NCBI RefSeq assembly: GCF_019242285.1
Contig: NZ_JAFAVV010000003.1
Coordinates: 1-44,709 of the forward strand
Reading direction: 5' to 3'
DNA: 44,709 nt
Source of the DNA: Bradyrhizobium sp.
Lineage (GTDB): Bacteria > Pseudomonadota > Alphaproteobacteria > Rhizobiales > Xanthobacteraceae
Both the position numbers and the translations under genes were made by a program. The number at the start of each line of letters is the position of its first letter. Within the stretch, counting starts at the first letter, position 1. This document shows positions 8,160 to 17,907 of this stretch, in pieces. The notes beneath the pieces are model-generated. The model ran no database searches. It was not told the origin of the DNA and saw only the letters and a list, made by a program, of their open reading frames with translations.

Positions 8160-9815
8160 ATGGCAAGTATCGACAGCGCGGGAACCATGGCCGGCGTGGG
8201 GGCTGGACTTCTCGATCGCGAGCACACTATCGCGAAGGCCGGATTCAATCGATGGCTGGTGCCACCGGCGGCGCTGTGCATCCATCTCTGCATCGGCATG
8301 TCCTATGGGCTGAGCGTGTTCTGGCTGCCGCTGTCGCGCGCGATCGGCATCGACAAGCCCGCAGCATGTTCGAGCCCATCGATGTTCGGTGACCTGTTCA
8401 CGACCACCTGCGACTGGCAGATCACGAATCTCCTGTTCATCTTCACCATCGGAATCGTGATGCTCGGGCTGTCGGCGGCGGTGTTCGGCGGCTGGCTGGA
8501 GCGGGCAGGGCCGCGCAAGGCAGGCGCCGTCGCCGCGCTGTGCTGGGCGGGCGGTTTCGCGATTTCGTCGTTCGGCGTCTACGTCCATCAGCTCTGGATT
8601 CTCTGGCTCGGCCTCGGGCTAATCGGCGGCGTGGGGCTCGGCCTCGGCTACATCTCGCCGGTTTCGACCCTGGTGAAGTGGTTCCCGGATCGGCGCGGCA
8701 TGGCGACCGGTATGGCCATCATGGGTTTCGGCGGCGGCGCCATGATCGGCTCGCCCCTGGCCAATCTCCTGATCAACTATTTCAAGACGCCGACCGACGT
8801 CGGCGTCTGGCAGGCCTTCCTGGTGATGGGCCTGATCTACTTCGTCTTCATGATGATCGGTGCTTTCGCCTATCGGGTCTCGCCGGTCGGTTGGCAACCT
8901 GAGGGCTGGACGCCGCCGGCACAGGCCAAGGCGATGATCACGCGGAACAACGTTCACCTCGAAGATGCGCACAAGACGCCGCAATTCTGGTTGATGTGGA
9001 TGGTGCTGTGCATGAACGTTTCCGCGGGCATCGGCGTGCTCGCCATGGCCTCGCCGATGCTGCAGGAGATCTTCGGCGGTTCGCTGATCGGCCATCCGGA
9101 TATCGGCGTCTCCGCGCTCGACGCGACGCAGAAGGTGGCGGTCGCGACCATCGCCGCCGGCTTCGTCGGCCTGCTTTCGCTGTTCAACATCGGCGGCCGA
9201 TTCTTCTGGGCCTCCCTGTCGGATCACATCGGAAGGAAGAGCACCTACTACACCTTCTTCATTCTCGGCATCGCGCTCTATGCGCTCGCGCCGAGCTTCG
9301 CTCATATGGGGTCGCGGCTGCTGTTCGTCGGAGCGTTCTGCGTGATTCTCACCATGTATGGCGGCGGTTTCGCGACCATTCCGGCCTATCTTGCCGACAT
9401 GTTCGGCCCGCAATTCGTCGGCGCGATCCATGGCCGTCTGCTGACGGCGTGGTCCACCGCGGGCGTCGTCGGTCCGCTCCTGGTCGGCTACATCCGCGAC
9501 GCCCAACTGCAGGCCGGCATCGACCGGGCGCTGGCTTATGATCGCACGATGTACATCCTGGCCGGATTGCTCGTGATCGGGCTGGTCTGCAACTTCCTGA
9601 TCAAGCCGGTCGACGACAAGTGGCATCTCAGTGATGCCGAGGTCGCAAAGCTGCAGGCCGAGAGCGCCAAGAGCGAGGCGGCGATCCAGCACGGCTCGTT
9701 CGGCATCGGCAAGGGTGGCCTCGACGTCAAGGCCGCGCTGTTCTGGCTGTTCGTCGGCGTCCCGCTCGCCTGGGGCGTCTGGAAGACGCTGGAGAGCGCG
9801 GTCAAGATCTTCTGA
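8160..9815 (+). CDS. OFA-type MFS transporter (oxalate/formate antiporter family)
   Basis: 551 residues from the ATG at 8160, preceded by GGGGAGAG; the track's TTG start at 8142 uses that ribosome site as coding. About twelve membrane segments are visible, starting with VPPAALCIHLCIGMSYGLSV. A non-conserved insertion follows the first helix (KPAACSSPSMFGDLFTTTC). The family motifs GWLERAGPRKAG between helices 2 and 3 and FWASLSDHIGRKSTYY in the second half match the oxalate/formate antiporter family. OFA members exchange small carboxylates across the inner membrane; the substrate here is unknown. Strong stem-loops before (7922) and after (9841) mark a single-gene transcription unit. Confidence 0.9.
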   Translation: MASIDSAGTMAGVGAGLLDREHTIAKAGFNRWLVPPAALCIHLCIGMSYGLSVFWLPLSRAIGIDKPAACSSPSMFGDLFTTTCDWQITNLLFIFTIGIVMLGLSAAVFGGWLERAGPRKAGAVAALCWAGGFAISSFGVYVHQLWILWLGLGLIGGVGLGLGYISPVSTLVKWFPDRRGMATGMAIMGFGGGAMIGSPLANLLINYFKTPTDVGVWQAFLVMGLIYFVFMMIGAFAYRVSPVGWQPEGWTPPAQAKAMITRNNVHLEDAHKTPQFWLMWMVLCMNVSAGIGVLAMASPMLQEIFGGSLIGHPDIGVSALDATQKVAVATIAAGFVGLLSLFNIGGRFFWASLSDHIGRKSTYYTFFILGIALYALAPSFAHMGSRLLFVGAFCVILTMYGGGFATIPAYLADMFGPQFVGAIHGRLLTAWSTAGVVGPLLVGYIRDAQLQAGIDRALAYDRTMYILAGLLVIGLVCNFLIKPVDDKWHLSDAEVAKLQAESAKSEAAIQHGSFGIGKGGLDVKAALFWLFVGVPLAWGVWKTLESAVKIF

Positions 9816-9840
9816 GCAGATATTCTGAGCGTTGCCATTC

Positions 9841-9877
9841 GCCGCGGGACGCCTTGCATGGCGCGTCCCGCGGCTTT
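9841..9877 (+). terminator. Rho-independent terminator after the MFS gene
   Basis: GCCGCGGGACGC (9841-9852) pairs perfectly with GCGTCCCGCGGC (9863-9874) around a 10-base loop and is followed by TTT. It begins 25 bases beyond the MFS stop codon. Confidence 0.75.
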
Positions 9878-9916
9878 CGTTTGACGTTTATCCGCAATGA
9901 CGTTCGGCGCGGATGG

Positions 9917-10099
9917 TCACGTGAAATTGTCGCAGCAAAGCGGCTCGGCGAGCAGATCGATCTCGCTCTGCACCTCGGCGGGTTCTCGCACCGCGATCGG
10001 CGCGGTCTCGGCGGTCGGCACCTCGGGCGCAAAACGGTGGCGCGCCTTCTCGATGATCTCGCGCAGCAGCGCAGCGCTCCGCGTCAGCAAAGCAGGCAT
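9917..10099 (-). CDS. Possible small hypothetical protein
   Basis: This is the best gene candidate in the 611-base gap between the MFS gene and the kdp locus. The 60-residue product opens MPALLTRSAALLREIIEKAR, a plausible amphipathic helix, continues with an acidic Pro/Ala-rich part and ends PLCCDNFT. I recognise no family. The ribosome site (GAGATGA) is weak, and long ORFs arise by chance at this GC content. It is kept because its composition is protein-like and nothing competes with it. Confidence 0.28.
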   Translation of the reverse strand: MPALLTRSAALLREIIEKARHRFAPEVPTAETAPIAVREPAEVQSEIDLLAEPLCCDNFT

Positions 10100-10236
10100 G
10101 GCGTCATCTCATGTCGATGTTTGCCGCCGCAGCGGCATACGTCTCGCCAGGATGACGGCTGCGGCATTTAAAAACGAGATGGCCGGGTGGGGAGAAATAT
10201 AAGGGCGGCATAAGCGTCGCGTCCGACCGCGATCGT

Positions 10237-10256
10237 CTTTATGGGATTCCTATAAG
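10237..10256. promoter_or_regulatory. AT-rich near-palindrome upstream of kdp, candidate KdpE site or promoter element
   Basis: CTTTATGGGATTCCTATAAG stands out as AT-rich in a GC-rich leader about 170 bases before the first kdp ORF. Its two halves are roughly symmetrical around GGATTCC. KdpE of E. coli binds a TTTATA-containing site upstream of kdpFABC, so this is a reasonable guess for the operator of the kdpE gene encoded in the same operon. This is position and composition evidence only. Confidence 0.25.
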
Positions 10257-10392
10257 TTCAGCGCTCCCGTCTTCTCGAAAACCTATGCGGCCGATGACAC
10301 GTTTCGGCCCCGACATCGGGATGAAGGGCACCCGGCGGATTTCGCTCGCCGTTGATCCATCGCAATTCGCCCGTCCTCCCGATTCGCAACGA

Positions 10393-10411
10393 TTGTGCGC
10401 GAAGCGCACAA
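10393..10411. promoter_or_regulatory. Perfect 8-base dyad just before the kdp operon
   Basis: TTGTGCGCGAAGCGCACAA has perfect 8-base arms around GAA. It ends directly before the ATGAGGAG ribosome site of the first small ORF of the operon. It could be a protein operator or an RNA hairpin that controls access to that site. Confidence 0.4.
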
Positions 10412-10426
10412 TGAGGAGCACCCCCC

Positions 10427-10510
10427 ATGCTGGACGTTCTGATGATCGCCCTCGCCTTCGGCCTGTTCGCGCTGGCGATCGGTTACACCTATGCCTGCGA
10501 GCGGCTCTGA
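10427..10510 (+). CDS. 27-residue single-span membrane peptide heading the kdp operon
   Basis: This ORF is too short for the ORF track. The product is MLDVLMIALAFGLFALAIGY followed by TYACERL. It is one hydrophobic helix with a short charged tail, preceded by GAGGAG at about 10 bases. It ends 11 bases before kdpF. Short peptides with the pattern FFAL...Y..xCxRL occur before kdpF in many bacteria, as I recall, usually unannotated. By position and shape it may be a small accessory or lipid-like subunit of the Kdp complex, or a leader peptide. The function is not known. Confidence 0.7.
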   Translation: MLDVLMIALAFGLFALAIGYTYACERL

Positions 10511-10521
10511 AGGAGACACTC

Positions 10522-10611
10522 ATGATCTTCGACTATTCGCTGGCCGCCGCCGTCTCGCTCGGCCTGTTGGTCTATCTCACCTACGCGCTGCTGCGGCCCG
10601 AGCGGTTTTGA
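10522..10611 (+). CDS. kdpF: K+-transporting ATPase subunit F
   Basis: A 29-residue single-span peptide, MIFDYSLAAAVSLGLLVYLT then YALLRPERF, with the LLxPERF ending characteristic of KdpF. It is preceded by GAAGGAGA. KdpF is a hydrophobic peptide that stabilises the KdpABC complex in the inner membrane. It lies between the 27-residue ORF and kdpA (37-base gap) and is shorter than the ORF track cut-off. Confidence 0.93.
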   Translation: MIFDYSLAAAVSLGLLVYLTYALLRPERF

Positions 10612-10648
10612 TCTCGCCCCGTTCCGCGTCCTCTGAAGGCAAAACCCC

Positions 10649-12352
10649 ATGACCGCAATTGGCTGGATTCAAATCATTCTGTACTGCGCCATCATCGTCG
10701 CCCTGACAAAGCCGCTCGGCTGGTACATGACGCGCGTCTTCAACGGCGAGCGCACCTTTCTGTCGCCGGTGCTGCGCCCGGTCGAGGCCGGTCTCTACCG
10801 GATCAGCGGCGTCGACGACAAGCGCGAGCAGCATTGGCTGACCTACACCGTCGCCATGCTCCTGTTCCATGTCGGCGGCGTCCTGATCATCTATGGCCTG
10901 ATGCGGCTGCAGGCGTTTCTGCCGTTCAATCCGGCCGCGCAATCGGCCGTCGCCGAGGACCTGTCCTTCAACACCGCAATCAGCTTCATCACCAACACCA
11001 ATTGGCAGAACTACGGCGGCGAGAGCACGCTGTCCTATCTGGTGCAGATGGTCGGCCTCACCCACCAGAACTTCCTGTCGGCCGCGACCGGCATCGTGCT
11101 GGCCGTGGCGCTGATCCGCGGCTTCGCGCGCGCCTCGATGCGCACGGTCGGCAATTTCTGGGTCGATGTGACGCGCTGCACGCTCTACATCCTGTTGCCT
11201 ATCTGCATCGTCTACGCGCTGTTCCTGGTCTGGCAGGGCATGCCGCAGACGCTCGGCGACTATGTCGAGGCCATCACGCTGGAAGGCGCAAGGCAGACCA
11301 TCGCGGTCGGCCCCGTCGCCTCGCAGGTCGCGATCAAGATGCTCGGCACCAATGGCGGCGGCTTCTTCAATGCCAACGCCGCGCATCCGTTCGAGAACCC
11401 GACGGCGCTGTCGAACTTCGTGCAGATGATCTCGATCTTCGCGCTCGGCGCGGGCCTCACCAACGTGTTCGGCCGCATGGTCGGCAACCAGCGCCAGGGC
11501 TGGGCGATCTTCTCCGTCATGGGCGTGCTGTTCCTCGCCGGCGTCGCCGTCACCTATTGGGCCGAGGCCAACGGCACCACCGCGCTCAATGCGCTCGGCC
11601 TGACCGGCGGCAACATGGAGGGCAAGGAAGTCCGCTTCGGCATCATCGCTTCGTCGATGTTCGCGGTGATCACCACCGATGCGTCCTGCGGCGCGGTCAA
11701 CGCGATGCATGACAGCCTCACTGCGCTCGGCGGCATGATCCCGCTGATCAACATGCAGCTCGGCGAGATCATCATCGGCGGCGTCGGCGCCGGGCTCTAC
11801 GGCATGCTGCTGTTCGTCGTGCTCGCGATCTTCGTCGCAGGCCTGATGGTCGGCCGCACGCCGGAATATGTCGGCAAGAAGATCGAGGCACGCGAGGTCA
11901 AGATGGCGATGCTGGCGATCCTGGTGCTGCCGCTGATGTATCTCGGCTGGACTGCGGTCGCCGTGGTGTTTCCGCCGGCCGTCGCCTCGATGGCCAATGC
12001 CGGGCCGCACGGCTTCACCGAGGTGCTCTATGCCTATACGTCGGCGACCGGCAACAACGGCTCGGCCTTCGCAGGCCTCTCCGGCAATACCTTCTTCTAC
12101 AACCTGACGCTCGCGAGCGCGATGTTCGTCGGCCGCTTCTTCATGATCGTGCCGGCCATGGCGATCGCGGGCTCGCTTGCGGGCAAGAAGTCGATTCCGC
12201 CGTCGAACGGCACGTTCCCGACCACCGGGGGCCTGTTCGTCGGCCTCGTCGTCGGTGTGATCCTGATCATCGGCGGCTTGACGTTCTTCCCGGCGCTCGC
12301 GCTCGGGCCGATCGTCGAGCATCTCGCGATGACCCAAGGCGCCGTGTTCTGA
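10649..12352 (+). CDS. kdpA: K+-transporting ATPase, ion-channel subunit A
   Basis: 567 residues, the usual KdpA length, polytopic with a channel-like fold of four repeated pore units. The K+ filter element [18 protein letters not shown] begins at residue 234, and further pore segments include [15 protein letters not shown] and [17 protein letters not shown]. KdpA binds and conducts K+ from the periplasm and works with the KdpB pump subunit for high-affinity uptake when K+ is scarce. It is the third ORF of the kdp operon. The stop codon lies in a small 16-base tandem duplication (CCGTGTTCTGA twice), leaving the protein intact. Confidence 0.97.
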   Translation: MTAIGWIQIILYCAIIVALTKPLGWYMTRVFNGERTFLSPVLRPVEAGLYRISGVDDKREQHWLTYTVAMLLFHVGGVLIIYGLMRLQAFLPFNPAAQSAVAEDLSFNTAISFITNTNWQNYGGESTLSYLVQMVGLTHQNFLSAATGIVLAVALIRGFARASMRTVGNFWVDVTRCTLYILLPICIVYALFLVWQGMPQTLGDYVEAITLEGARQTIAVGPVASQVAIKMLGTNGGGFFNANAAHPFENPTALSNFVQMISIFALGAGLTNVFGRMVGNQRQGWAIFSVMGVLFLAGVAVTYWAEANGTTALNALGLTGGNMEGKEVRFGIIASSMFAVITTDASCGAVNAMHDSLTALGGMIPLINMQLGEIIIGGVGAGLYGMLLFVVLAIFVAGLMVGRTPEYVGKKIEAREVKMAMLAILVLPLMYLGWTAVAVVFPPAVASMANAGPHGFTEVLYAYTSATGNNGSAFAGLSGNTFFYNLTLASAMFVGRFFMIVPAMAIAGSLAGKKSIPPSNGTFPTTGGLFVGLVVGVILIIGGLTFFPALALGPIVEHLAMTQGAVF

Positions 12353-12392
12353 GGGCACCGTGTTCTGATCGTTTCATTTCGGAGTTACGTCC

Positions 12393-14507
12393 ATGGAAGT
12401 CGTCAAGGCCAACAAGCGGATGCCGGTGTCGGCGATGCTGGATCCGAAAATCCTCAAGCCCGCGATCGTGGCTGCGTTTACCAAGCTCGATCCGCGGCTG
12501 ATGATGAAGAACCCGGTGATGTTCGTGGTCGAGATCGTGGCCGCGCTCACCACCGTGATCTTCGTCCGCGACCTCGTGACCGGCGGGGCTTATCTGGGCT
12601 TCACGTTCCAGATCATCCTGTGGCTGTGGTTCACGGTGCTGTTCGCCAACTTCGCCGAGGCCGTCGCCGAAGGCCGCGGCAAGGCGCAGGCGGATTCGCT
12701 GCGCAAGACGCGCACCGAGAGCCAGGCCAAGCTGCTGTCGGGCGCGGACGGCACGTTCCGCCTGGTGCCGGGCACCAGCCTCAAGGTCGGCGACATCGTG
12801 CTGGTCGAGGCCGGTGACGCCATTCCCTCGGACGGCGAAGTGATCGAGGGCGTGGCCTCGGTGAACGAGGCGGCGATCACCGGTGAATCCGCGCCGGTGA
12901 TCCGCGAGTCCGGCGGTGACCGTTCGGCGGTGACCGGCGGCACGCAGGTGCTGTCCGACTGGATCCGCGTCCGCATCACCGCGGCGCAGGGCTCGACTTT
13001 CATCGACCGCATGATCCGCCTGGTCGAGGGCGCGGAACGGCAGAAGACGCCGAACGAGATTGCGCTCAATATCCTGCTCGCGGGACTCACCATCATCTTC
13101 GTGTTCGCGACCGTGACGATCCCGAGTTACGCGTCCTATGCCGGCGGTCAGATCTCGGTCGTGGTGCTGGTTGCGTTGTTCGTGACCTTGATCCCGACCA
13201 CGATCGGCGCGCTGCTGTCGGCGATCGGCATCGCCGGCATGGACCGCCTGGTGCGCTTCAACGTGCTGGCGATGTCGGGCCGCGCGGTCGAGGCCGCGGG
13301 CGACGTCGACACGCTGCTGCTCGACAAGACCGGCACCATCACGCTCGGCAACCGGCAGGCGACCGCCTTCCGCCCGGTGCGCGGCATCAGCGAGCAGGAA
13401 CTGGCGGACGCGGCGCAACTCGCCTCGCTCGCCGACGAGACGCCGGAGGGCCGCTCGATCGTCGTGCTGGCGAAAGAGCAGTATGGCATCCGCGGCCGCG
13501 ACATGGCCGAGCTCGGCGCGACCTTCATCCCGTTCACGGCGCAGACCCGCATGAGCGGCGTCGATGCCGGCGGCTCGTCGGTGCGCAAGGGCGCGGTCGA
13601 GGCCATCCTCAACCATATCGGCGGCGGGTCGGCGCAGACGATGGCGAGCGGCAACACCGTCCGCGCCATCCAGGCGACGGCGAATTCCGATGTCGCCCGT
13701 GAAGTCCAGTCGATCGCCGACGAGATCGCCAAGGCCGGCGGCACGCCACTGGCGGTGGCGAAGGACGGCCGGCTGCTCGGCGTCATCCAGCTCAAGGACA
13801 TCGTCAAGGGCGGCATCCGCGAGCGCTTTGCCGAGTTGCGCCGCATGGGCATCCGCACCGTGATGATCACCGGCGACAACCCGATGACGGCCGCGGCGAT
13901 CGCGGCCGAAGCCGGCGTCGACGACTTCCTGGCGCAGGCGACGCCCGAGGACAAGCTGAAGCTCATTCGCGACGAGCAGGCCAAGGGCAAGCTGGTGGCG
14001 ATGTGCGGCGACGGCACCAACGACGCGCCGGCGTTGGCGCAGGCCGACGTCGGCGTCGCCATGAACTCCGGAACGCAGGCCGCGCGCGAGGCCGGCAACA
14101 TGGTCGATCTCGACTCCAACCCGACCAAGCTGATCGAGGTGGTCGAGATCGGCAAGCAGCTCCTGATGACGCGCGGCGCGCTGACGACGTTCTCGATCGC
14201 CAACGATGTCGCGAAATATTTCGCGATCATCCCGGCGATGTTCCTGGCATTCTATCCGCAGCTCAACGTGCTCAACGTCATGCATCTGGCGAGCCCGCAG
14301 AGCGCCATCCTGTCGGCGATCATCTTCAACGCGCTGATCATCATCGCGCTGATTCCGCTGGCGCTGAAGGGCGTCGCCTATCGCGCGATCGGCGCCGGCG
14401 CGCTGCTCCGCCGCAACCTGATGATCTACGGCGTCGGCGGCATCATCATTCCCTTCATCGGCATCAAGGTCATCGACCTCGCGGTCGCGGCCCTGCATCT
14501 GGCTTGA
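12393..14507 (+). CDS. kdpB: K+-transporting P-type ATPase subunit B
   Basis: 704 residues. It has the P-type ATPase signatures [20 protein letters not shown] in the actuator domain, the phosphorylated aspartate in [12 protein letters not shown] (Asp311), and [20 protein letters not shown] in the phosphorylation domain. KdpB hydrolyses ATP and energises K+ transport through KdpA. Membrane helices lie at about residues 40-85, 220-275 and in the last 120 residues. It follows kdpA by 40 bases and precedes kdpC by 24. The large minus-strand ORF at 12267-14651 is a shadow. Confidence 0.98.
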   Translation: MEVVKANKRMPVSAMLDPKILKPAIVAAFTKLDPRLMMKNPVMFVVEIVAALTTVIFVRDLVTGGAYLGFTFQIILWLWFTVLFANFAEAVAEGRGKAQADSLRKTRTESQAKLLSGADGTFRLVPGTSLKVGDIVLVEAGDAIPSDGEVIEGVASVNEAAITGESAPVIRESGGDRSAVTGGTQVLSDWIRVRITAAQGSTFIDRMIRLVEGAERQKTPNEIALNILLAGLTIIFVFATVTIPSYASYAGGQISVVVLVALFVTLIPTTIGALLSAIGIAGMDRLVRFNVLAMSGRAVEAAGDVDTLLLDKTGTITLGNRQATAFRPVRGISEQELADAAQLASLADETPEGRSIVVLAKEQYGIRGRDMAELGATFIPFTAQTRMSGVDAGGSSVRKGAVEAILNHIGGGSAQTMASGNTVRAIQATANSDVAREVQSIADEIAKAGGTPLAVAKDGRLLGVIQLKDIVKGGIRERFAELRRMGIRTVMITGDNPMTAAAIAAEAGVDDFLAQATPEDKLKLIRDEQAKGKLVAMCGDGTNDAPALAQADVGVAMNSGTQAAREAGNMVDLDSNPTKLIEVVEIGKQLLMTRGALTTFSIANDVAKYFAIIPAMFLAFYPQLNVLNVMHLASPQSAILSAIIFNALIIIALIPLALKGVAYRAIGAGALLRRNLMIYGVGGIIIPFIGIKVIDLAVAALHLA

Positions 14508-14531
14508 TGACGAGACCCTGGAGACACAACC

Positions 14532-15146
14532 ATGCTGAGAGAAATTCGTCCCGCCGTCGTTCTGCTGCTCCTGCTCACGCTGATCACCGGGCTCGCCTAT
14601 CCGCTCGCGATCACCGCGATTGCCGGCGTCATCTTCCCGGACCAGGCGCAAGGCAGCCTGATCCGCCGCGACGGCAAGGTGGTTGGCTCAGCGCTGATCG
14701 GGCAGCAGTTCAGGAGCGACCAGTATTTTCACGGTCGTCCGTCGGCGACCACCGCGCCGGACCCGAATGACTCCACCAAGACCGTGCCGGCGCCCTACAA
14801 CGCCGCCAATTCCGGCGCCTCCAATCTCGGCCCGACCTCGAAGGCGCTCGCCGACCGCGTCAAGGACGATGTCGAGAAGCTGAAGGCTGAAAAGCCCGGC
14901 AGCCCCGTGCCGGTCGATCTGGTCACGACCTCGGCAAGCGGGCTCGATCCCGACATCTCGCCGGAGGCGGCGCTGTTCCAGGTGCCGCGCGTGGCCAAGG
15001 CGCGCAACCTGCCGGAGGGGCGCGTCCGCGCCCTAGTCAACGACAACATCCGGGGCCGGCTTGCGGGATTGCTCGGCGAGCCGAGGGTCAACGTGCTGGC
15101 GCTGAATCTCGCGCTGGATGCCGCGTCCAGGTCGGCCGGCAAGTGA
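14532..15146 (+). CDS. kdpC: K+-transporting ATPase subunit C
   Basis: 204 residues. One N-terminal membrane helix ([20 protein letters not shown]) is followed by a periplasmic domain with the conserved FHGRPSA segment, the [20 protein letters not shown] motif, and [20 protein letters not shown]. KdpC is the single-span subunit that stabilises the KdpAB complex and raises its affinity for K+ or ATP. The start ATG follows GGAGACAC. kdpD begins 37 bases downstream. Confidence 0.97.
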   Translation: MLREIRPAVVLLLLLTLITGLAYPLAITAIAGVIFPDQAQGSLIRRDGKVVGSALIGQQFRSDQYFHGRPSATTAPDPNDSTKTVPAPYNAANSGASNLGPTSKALADRVKDDVEKLKAEKPGSPVPVDLVTTSASGLDPDISPEAALFQVPRVAKARNLPEGRVRALVNDNIRGRLAGLLGEPRVNVLALNLALDAASRSAGK

Positions 15147-15183
15147 GCTAGGCGTCGCTCGACGCCGAGGCTATATTCGTTGC

Positions 15184-17907
15184 ATGGCCAATTCCCGCCG
15201 CGATCCCGACCAGCGACCCTCGCCGGAAGCCTTGCTGGAAGCAGCCAAGCGCGAGGGCGGGGGTGTCGGCCATCTCAAGATTTTCGTCGGCGCCGCCCCA
15301 GGCGTCGGCAAGACCTACGAGATGCTGCAGAGCGCGCACGCCAAGCTGAAGGCCGGCGTCGATGTCGTCGTCGGCGCCGTGGAGACCCATGGCCGGGCGG
15401 AGACCGAGGCGCTGCTCCGCGGGCTCGAGGTGATCCCCCGCAGGCGCATCGAGTATCGCGGTCAGGTGCTGGAGGAAATGGATCTCGACGCGATCATCGC
15501 GCGCCGTCCGAAGATCGCGCTGGTCGATGAGCTCGCTCATACCAATGTCGCCGGCAGCCGCCATCCCAAGCGGTATCTGGATGTCGAGGAGCTGTTGTCG
15601 CGCGGCATCGACGTCTACACCGCCGTCAACATTCAGCACATCGAGAGCCTCAACGACGTCGTGGCGCAGATCACCCATGTCCGCGTGCGCGAGACCGTGC
15701 CGGATTCGGTGTTCGACCGCGCCGATGCCATCGAGCTGATCGACCTCACGCCCGACGACCTGATCCAGCGCCTGAAGGAGGGCAAGGTCTATGTCCCCAG
15801 ACAGGCCGAGCGCGCGCTGGAGCATTACTTCTCGCCCGGCAACCTGACCGCGCTGCGCGAATTGGCGCTGCGCCGCACCGCCGACCGCGTCGACGAGCAG
15901 CTCCTGAATCACATGCAGGCCAACGCGATCGCCGGTCCCTGGGCCGCGGGCGACCGCATCCTGGTCTGTGTCAGCGAGGACCCGCGCGCCGCCGGCCTCG
16001 TGCGCTACACCAAGCGGGTGGCCGATCGCGTCCATGCGCCCTGGACCGCGATCAGCATCGAAACGCGGCGGACGCTGCAGCTCTCCGACGCGCAGCGCGA
16101 TCGCCTCGCCGACACACTGCGGCTGGCGGAGGCGCTGGGCGGCGAGGCGTTGACCATTCCCGGCGTCGGGCGGCGCATCGCCGATGACATCATCAGCTTC
16201 GCCCAGGCCAACAACGTCACCCAGATCATCATCGGCAAATCGAGCCGCTCGCGCTGGTTCGAGATCATGCAGGGCTCGGTCGTTCACGAGCTGGTGCGGC
16301 GGACCGGCAACATCAGCGTCAACGTCATCGCCGGCGATGAGTTGCCGCCGGGGCCGGCCGGCAGGAGCGCGGTGCAGACCGCGGCGCGGCAGGAGCCGTT
16401 CCATCCGCGGCCCTATCTGATGGCGCTCGCGATCATCGCTGTCGGGCTCTTCGCCGGCGAAATGATCGATCGCTGGCTCGGCATCGAGAATGTCGACCTG
16501 GTGTTCCTCACCGCGGTGGTGATCGTCGCGGTGCGCTACGGCCTGTGGCCGTCGATCCTGGCCAGCATCGCCGCCTCGCTCTGCTACAACTTCTTCTTCC
16601 TGCCGCCGATCTACACCTTCACCATCACCGACCCGGTCAATATCGCAGCGTTCATCTTCTTCATGCTCATCGCCGTCCTGGTTTCCAATGTCGCAGGGCG
16701 CGTGCGGGTCCAGGCCGACACCGCGATCGGCCGGATCAGGACCACCGAGCAGCTCTACGCCTTCAGCCGCAAGCTCGCCGGCACCGCGACCCTCGACGAC
16801 GTGTTGTGGGCGACCGCCTATCAGACCGCGCTGATGCTGAAGGTACGCGTCGTGCTGCTGCTGCCGGAGGAGGGCGTGCTGGCGGTGAAGGCCGGCTATC
16901 CGCCCGAGGACCATCTCGACCAGGCGGACCTTGCCGCGGCGAACTGGGCCTGGAGCAACGACCGCCCCGCCGGACGCGGCTCGGACACGCTGCCCGGCGC
17001 CAAGCGGCTGTTCATCCCGATGCGCACCGGCCGCGGCTCGATCGGTGTCATGGGCATGGACAACGATCGCACCGGTCCGTTGCTGACGCCGGATCAGCGC
17101 CGGCTCCTCGATGCGCTGATCGACCAGGGCGCGCTCGCGATCGAGCGCGTGCTGCTGGTCGAGGACATGGACCGGGTCAAGCGCACGGTGGAATCGGAGC
17201 GCCTGCGCTCGGCGCTGCTCACTTCGATCTCGCATGATCTCAAGACGCCGCTGGCCTCGGTGCTCGGCGCGGCTTCCACCATGCGCGATCTCGCTGACGG
17301 ACTGGGCGACCAGGAGAAGCGCGACCTGCTTGCGACCGTGATCGACGAATCCGAGCGGCTCAACCGCTTCATCGCCAACCTGCTCGACATGACCCGGCTG
17401 GAATCCGGCACCATCGTGCCGAACGTGGCGCTGCACGACATCGGCGAGATCGTAGGCTCCGCGCTGCGGCGTGCCAGCAAGATCCTCGCGAACCACAAGG
17501 TCACGCTCGAGCTCGAGGCCGAGCTGCCGATGCTCGAGCTCGACGCGGTGCTGTTCGAGCAGGTGATCTTCAATCTGCTCGACAACGCTGCGAAATATTC
17601 ACCCGCCGACACCACCGTCGCGATCAAGAGCGCGCGCGAGGGCAAGCATGTCGTGCTGCAGGTGACCGACGAGGGCGACGGGATTCCGCCGTCCGAGGTC
17701 GAGAGCATCTTCGACAAGTTCTACCGGGTGCAGAAGGTCGACCAGGTGCGGCCCGGCACGGGGCTGGGGCTGGCGATCTCGCGCGGCTTCGTCGAAGCCA
17801 TGGGCGGCCGGATTTCGGCCGCGAACCGGTACGACCGCCGCGGCGCCGTGCTCACCATCCGCCTGCCGATTCCGGCCGGCGCCGCGGCGCTGGACACCGC
17901 CGCATGA
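15184..17907 (+). CDS. kdpD: Osmosensitive K+ channel sensor histidine kinase
   Basis: 907 residues from the ATG at 15184; the track start at 15118 lies inside kdpC. Domain order: KdpD sensor domain with Walker A GAAPGVGKT at residues 36-44, VDELAHTN and the QHIESLND motif; a universal-stress-like domain around 250-385; four membrane helices (DUF4118) at about 405-510; a GAF-like domain; HisKA with the phosphorylated His684 in ISHDLKTPLASVLGA; and the ATPase domain with DNAAKYSP and GTGLGLAISRG. It senses K+ limitation at the inner membrane and phosphorylates KdpE. The stop overlaps the kdpE start (ATGA). No clear ribosome site precedes the ATG, so translation may be coupled to kdpC. Confidence 0.96.
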   Translation: MANSRRDPDQRPSPEALLEAAKREGGGVGHLKIFVGAAPGVGKTYEMLQSAHAKLKAGVDVVVGAVETHGRAETEALLRGLEVIPRRRIEYRGQVLEEMDLDAIIARRPKIALVDELAHTNVAGSRHPKRYLDVEELLSRGIDVYTAVNIQHIESLNDVVAQITHVRVRETVPDSVFDRADAIELIDLTPDDLIQRLKEGKVYVPRQAERALEHYFSPGNLTALRELALRRTADRVDEQLLNHMQANAIAGPWAAGDRILVCVSEDPRAAGLVRYTKRVADRVHAPWTAISIETRRTLQLSDAQRDRLADTLRLAEALGGEALTIPGVGRRIADDIISFAQANNVTQIIIGKSSRSRWFEIMQGSVVHELVRRTGNISVNVIAGDELPPGPAGRSAVQTAARQEPFHPRPYLMALAIIAVGLFAGEMIDRWLGIENVDLVFLTAVVIVAVRYGLWPSILASIAASLCYNFFFLPPIYTFTITDPVNIAAFIFFMLIAVLVSNVAGRVRVQADTAIGRIRTTEQLYAFSRKLAGTATLDDVLWATAYQTALMLKVRVVLLLPEEGVLAVKAGYPPEDHLDQADLAAANWAWSNDRPAGRGSDTLPGAKRLFIPMRTGRGSIGVMGMDNDRTGPLLTPDQRRLLDALIDQGALAIERVLLVEDMDRVKRTVESERLRSALLTSISHDLKTPLASVLGAASTMRDLADGLGDQEKRDLLATVIDESERLNRFIANLLDMTRLESGTIVPNVALHDIGEIVGSALRRASKILANHKVTLELEAELPMLELDAVLFEQVIFNLLDNAAKYSPADTTVAIKSAREGKHVVLQVTDEGDGIPPSEVESIFDKFYRVQKVDQVRPGTGLGLAISRGFVEAMGGRISAANRYDRRGAVLTIRLPIPAGAAALDTAA

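Noticed and set aside
12267-14651. 794-residue minus-strand ORF opposite kdpB
   Set aside because: It is antisense to a gene with complete P-type ATPase motifs. The Asp/Arg/His-rich composition is the usual artefact of high-GC codon use.
15148-17496. 782-residue minus-strand ORF opposite kdpD
   Set aside because: It is a shadow of kdpD, which carries all the expected kinase motifs.
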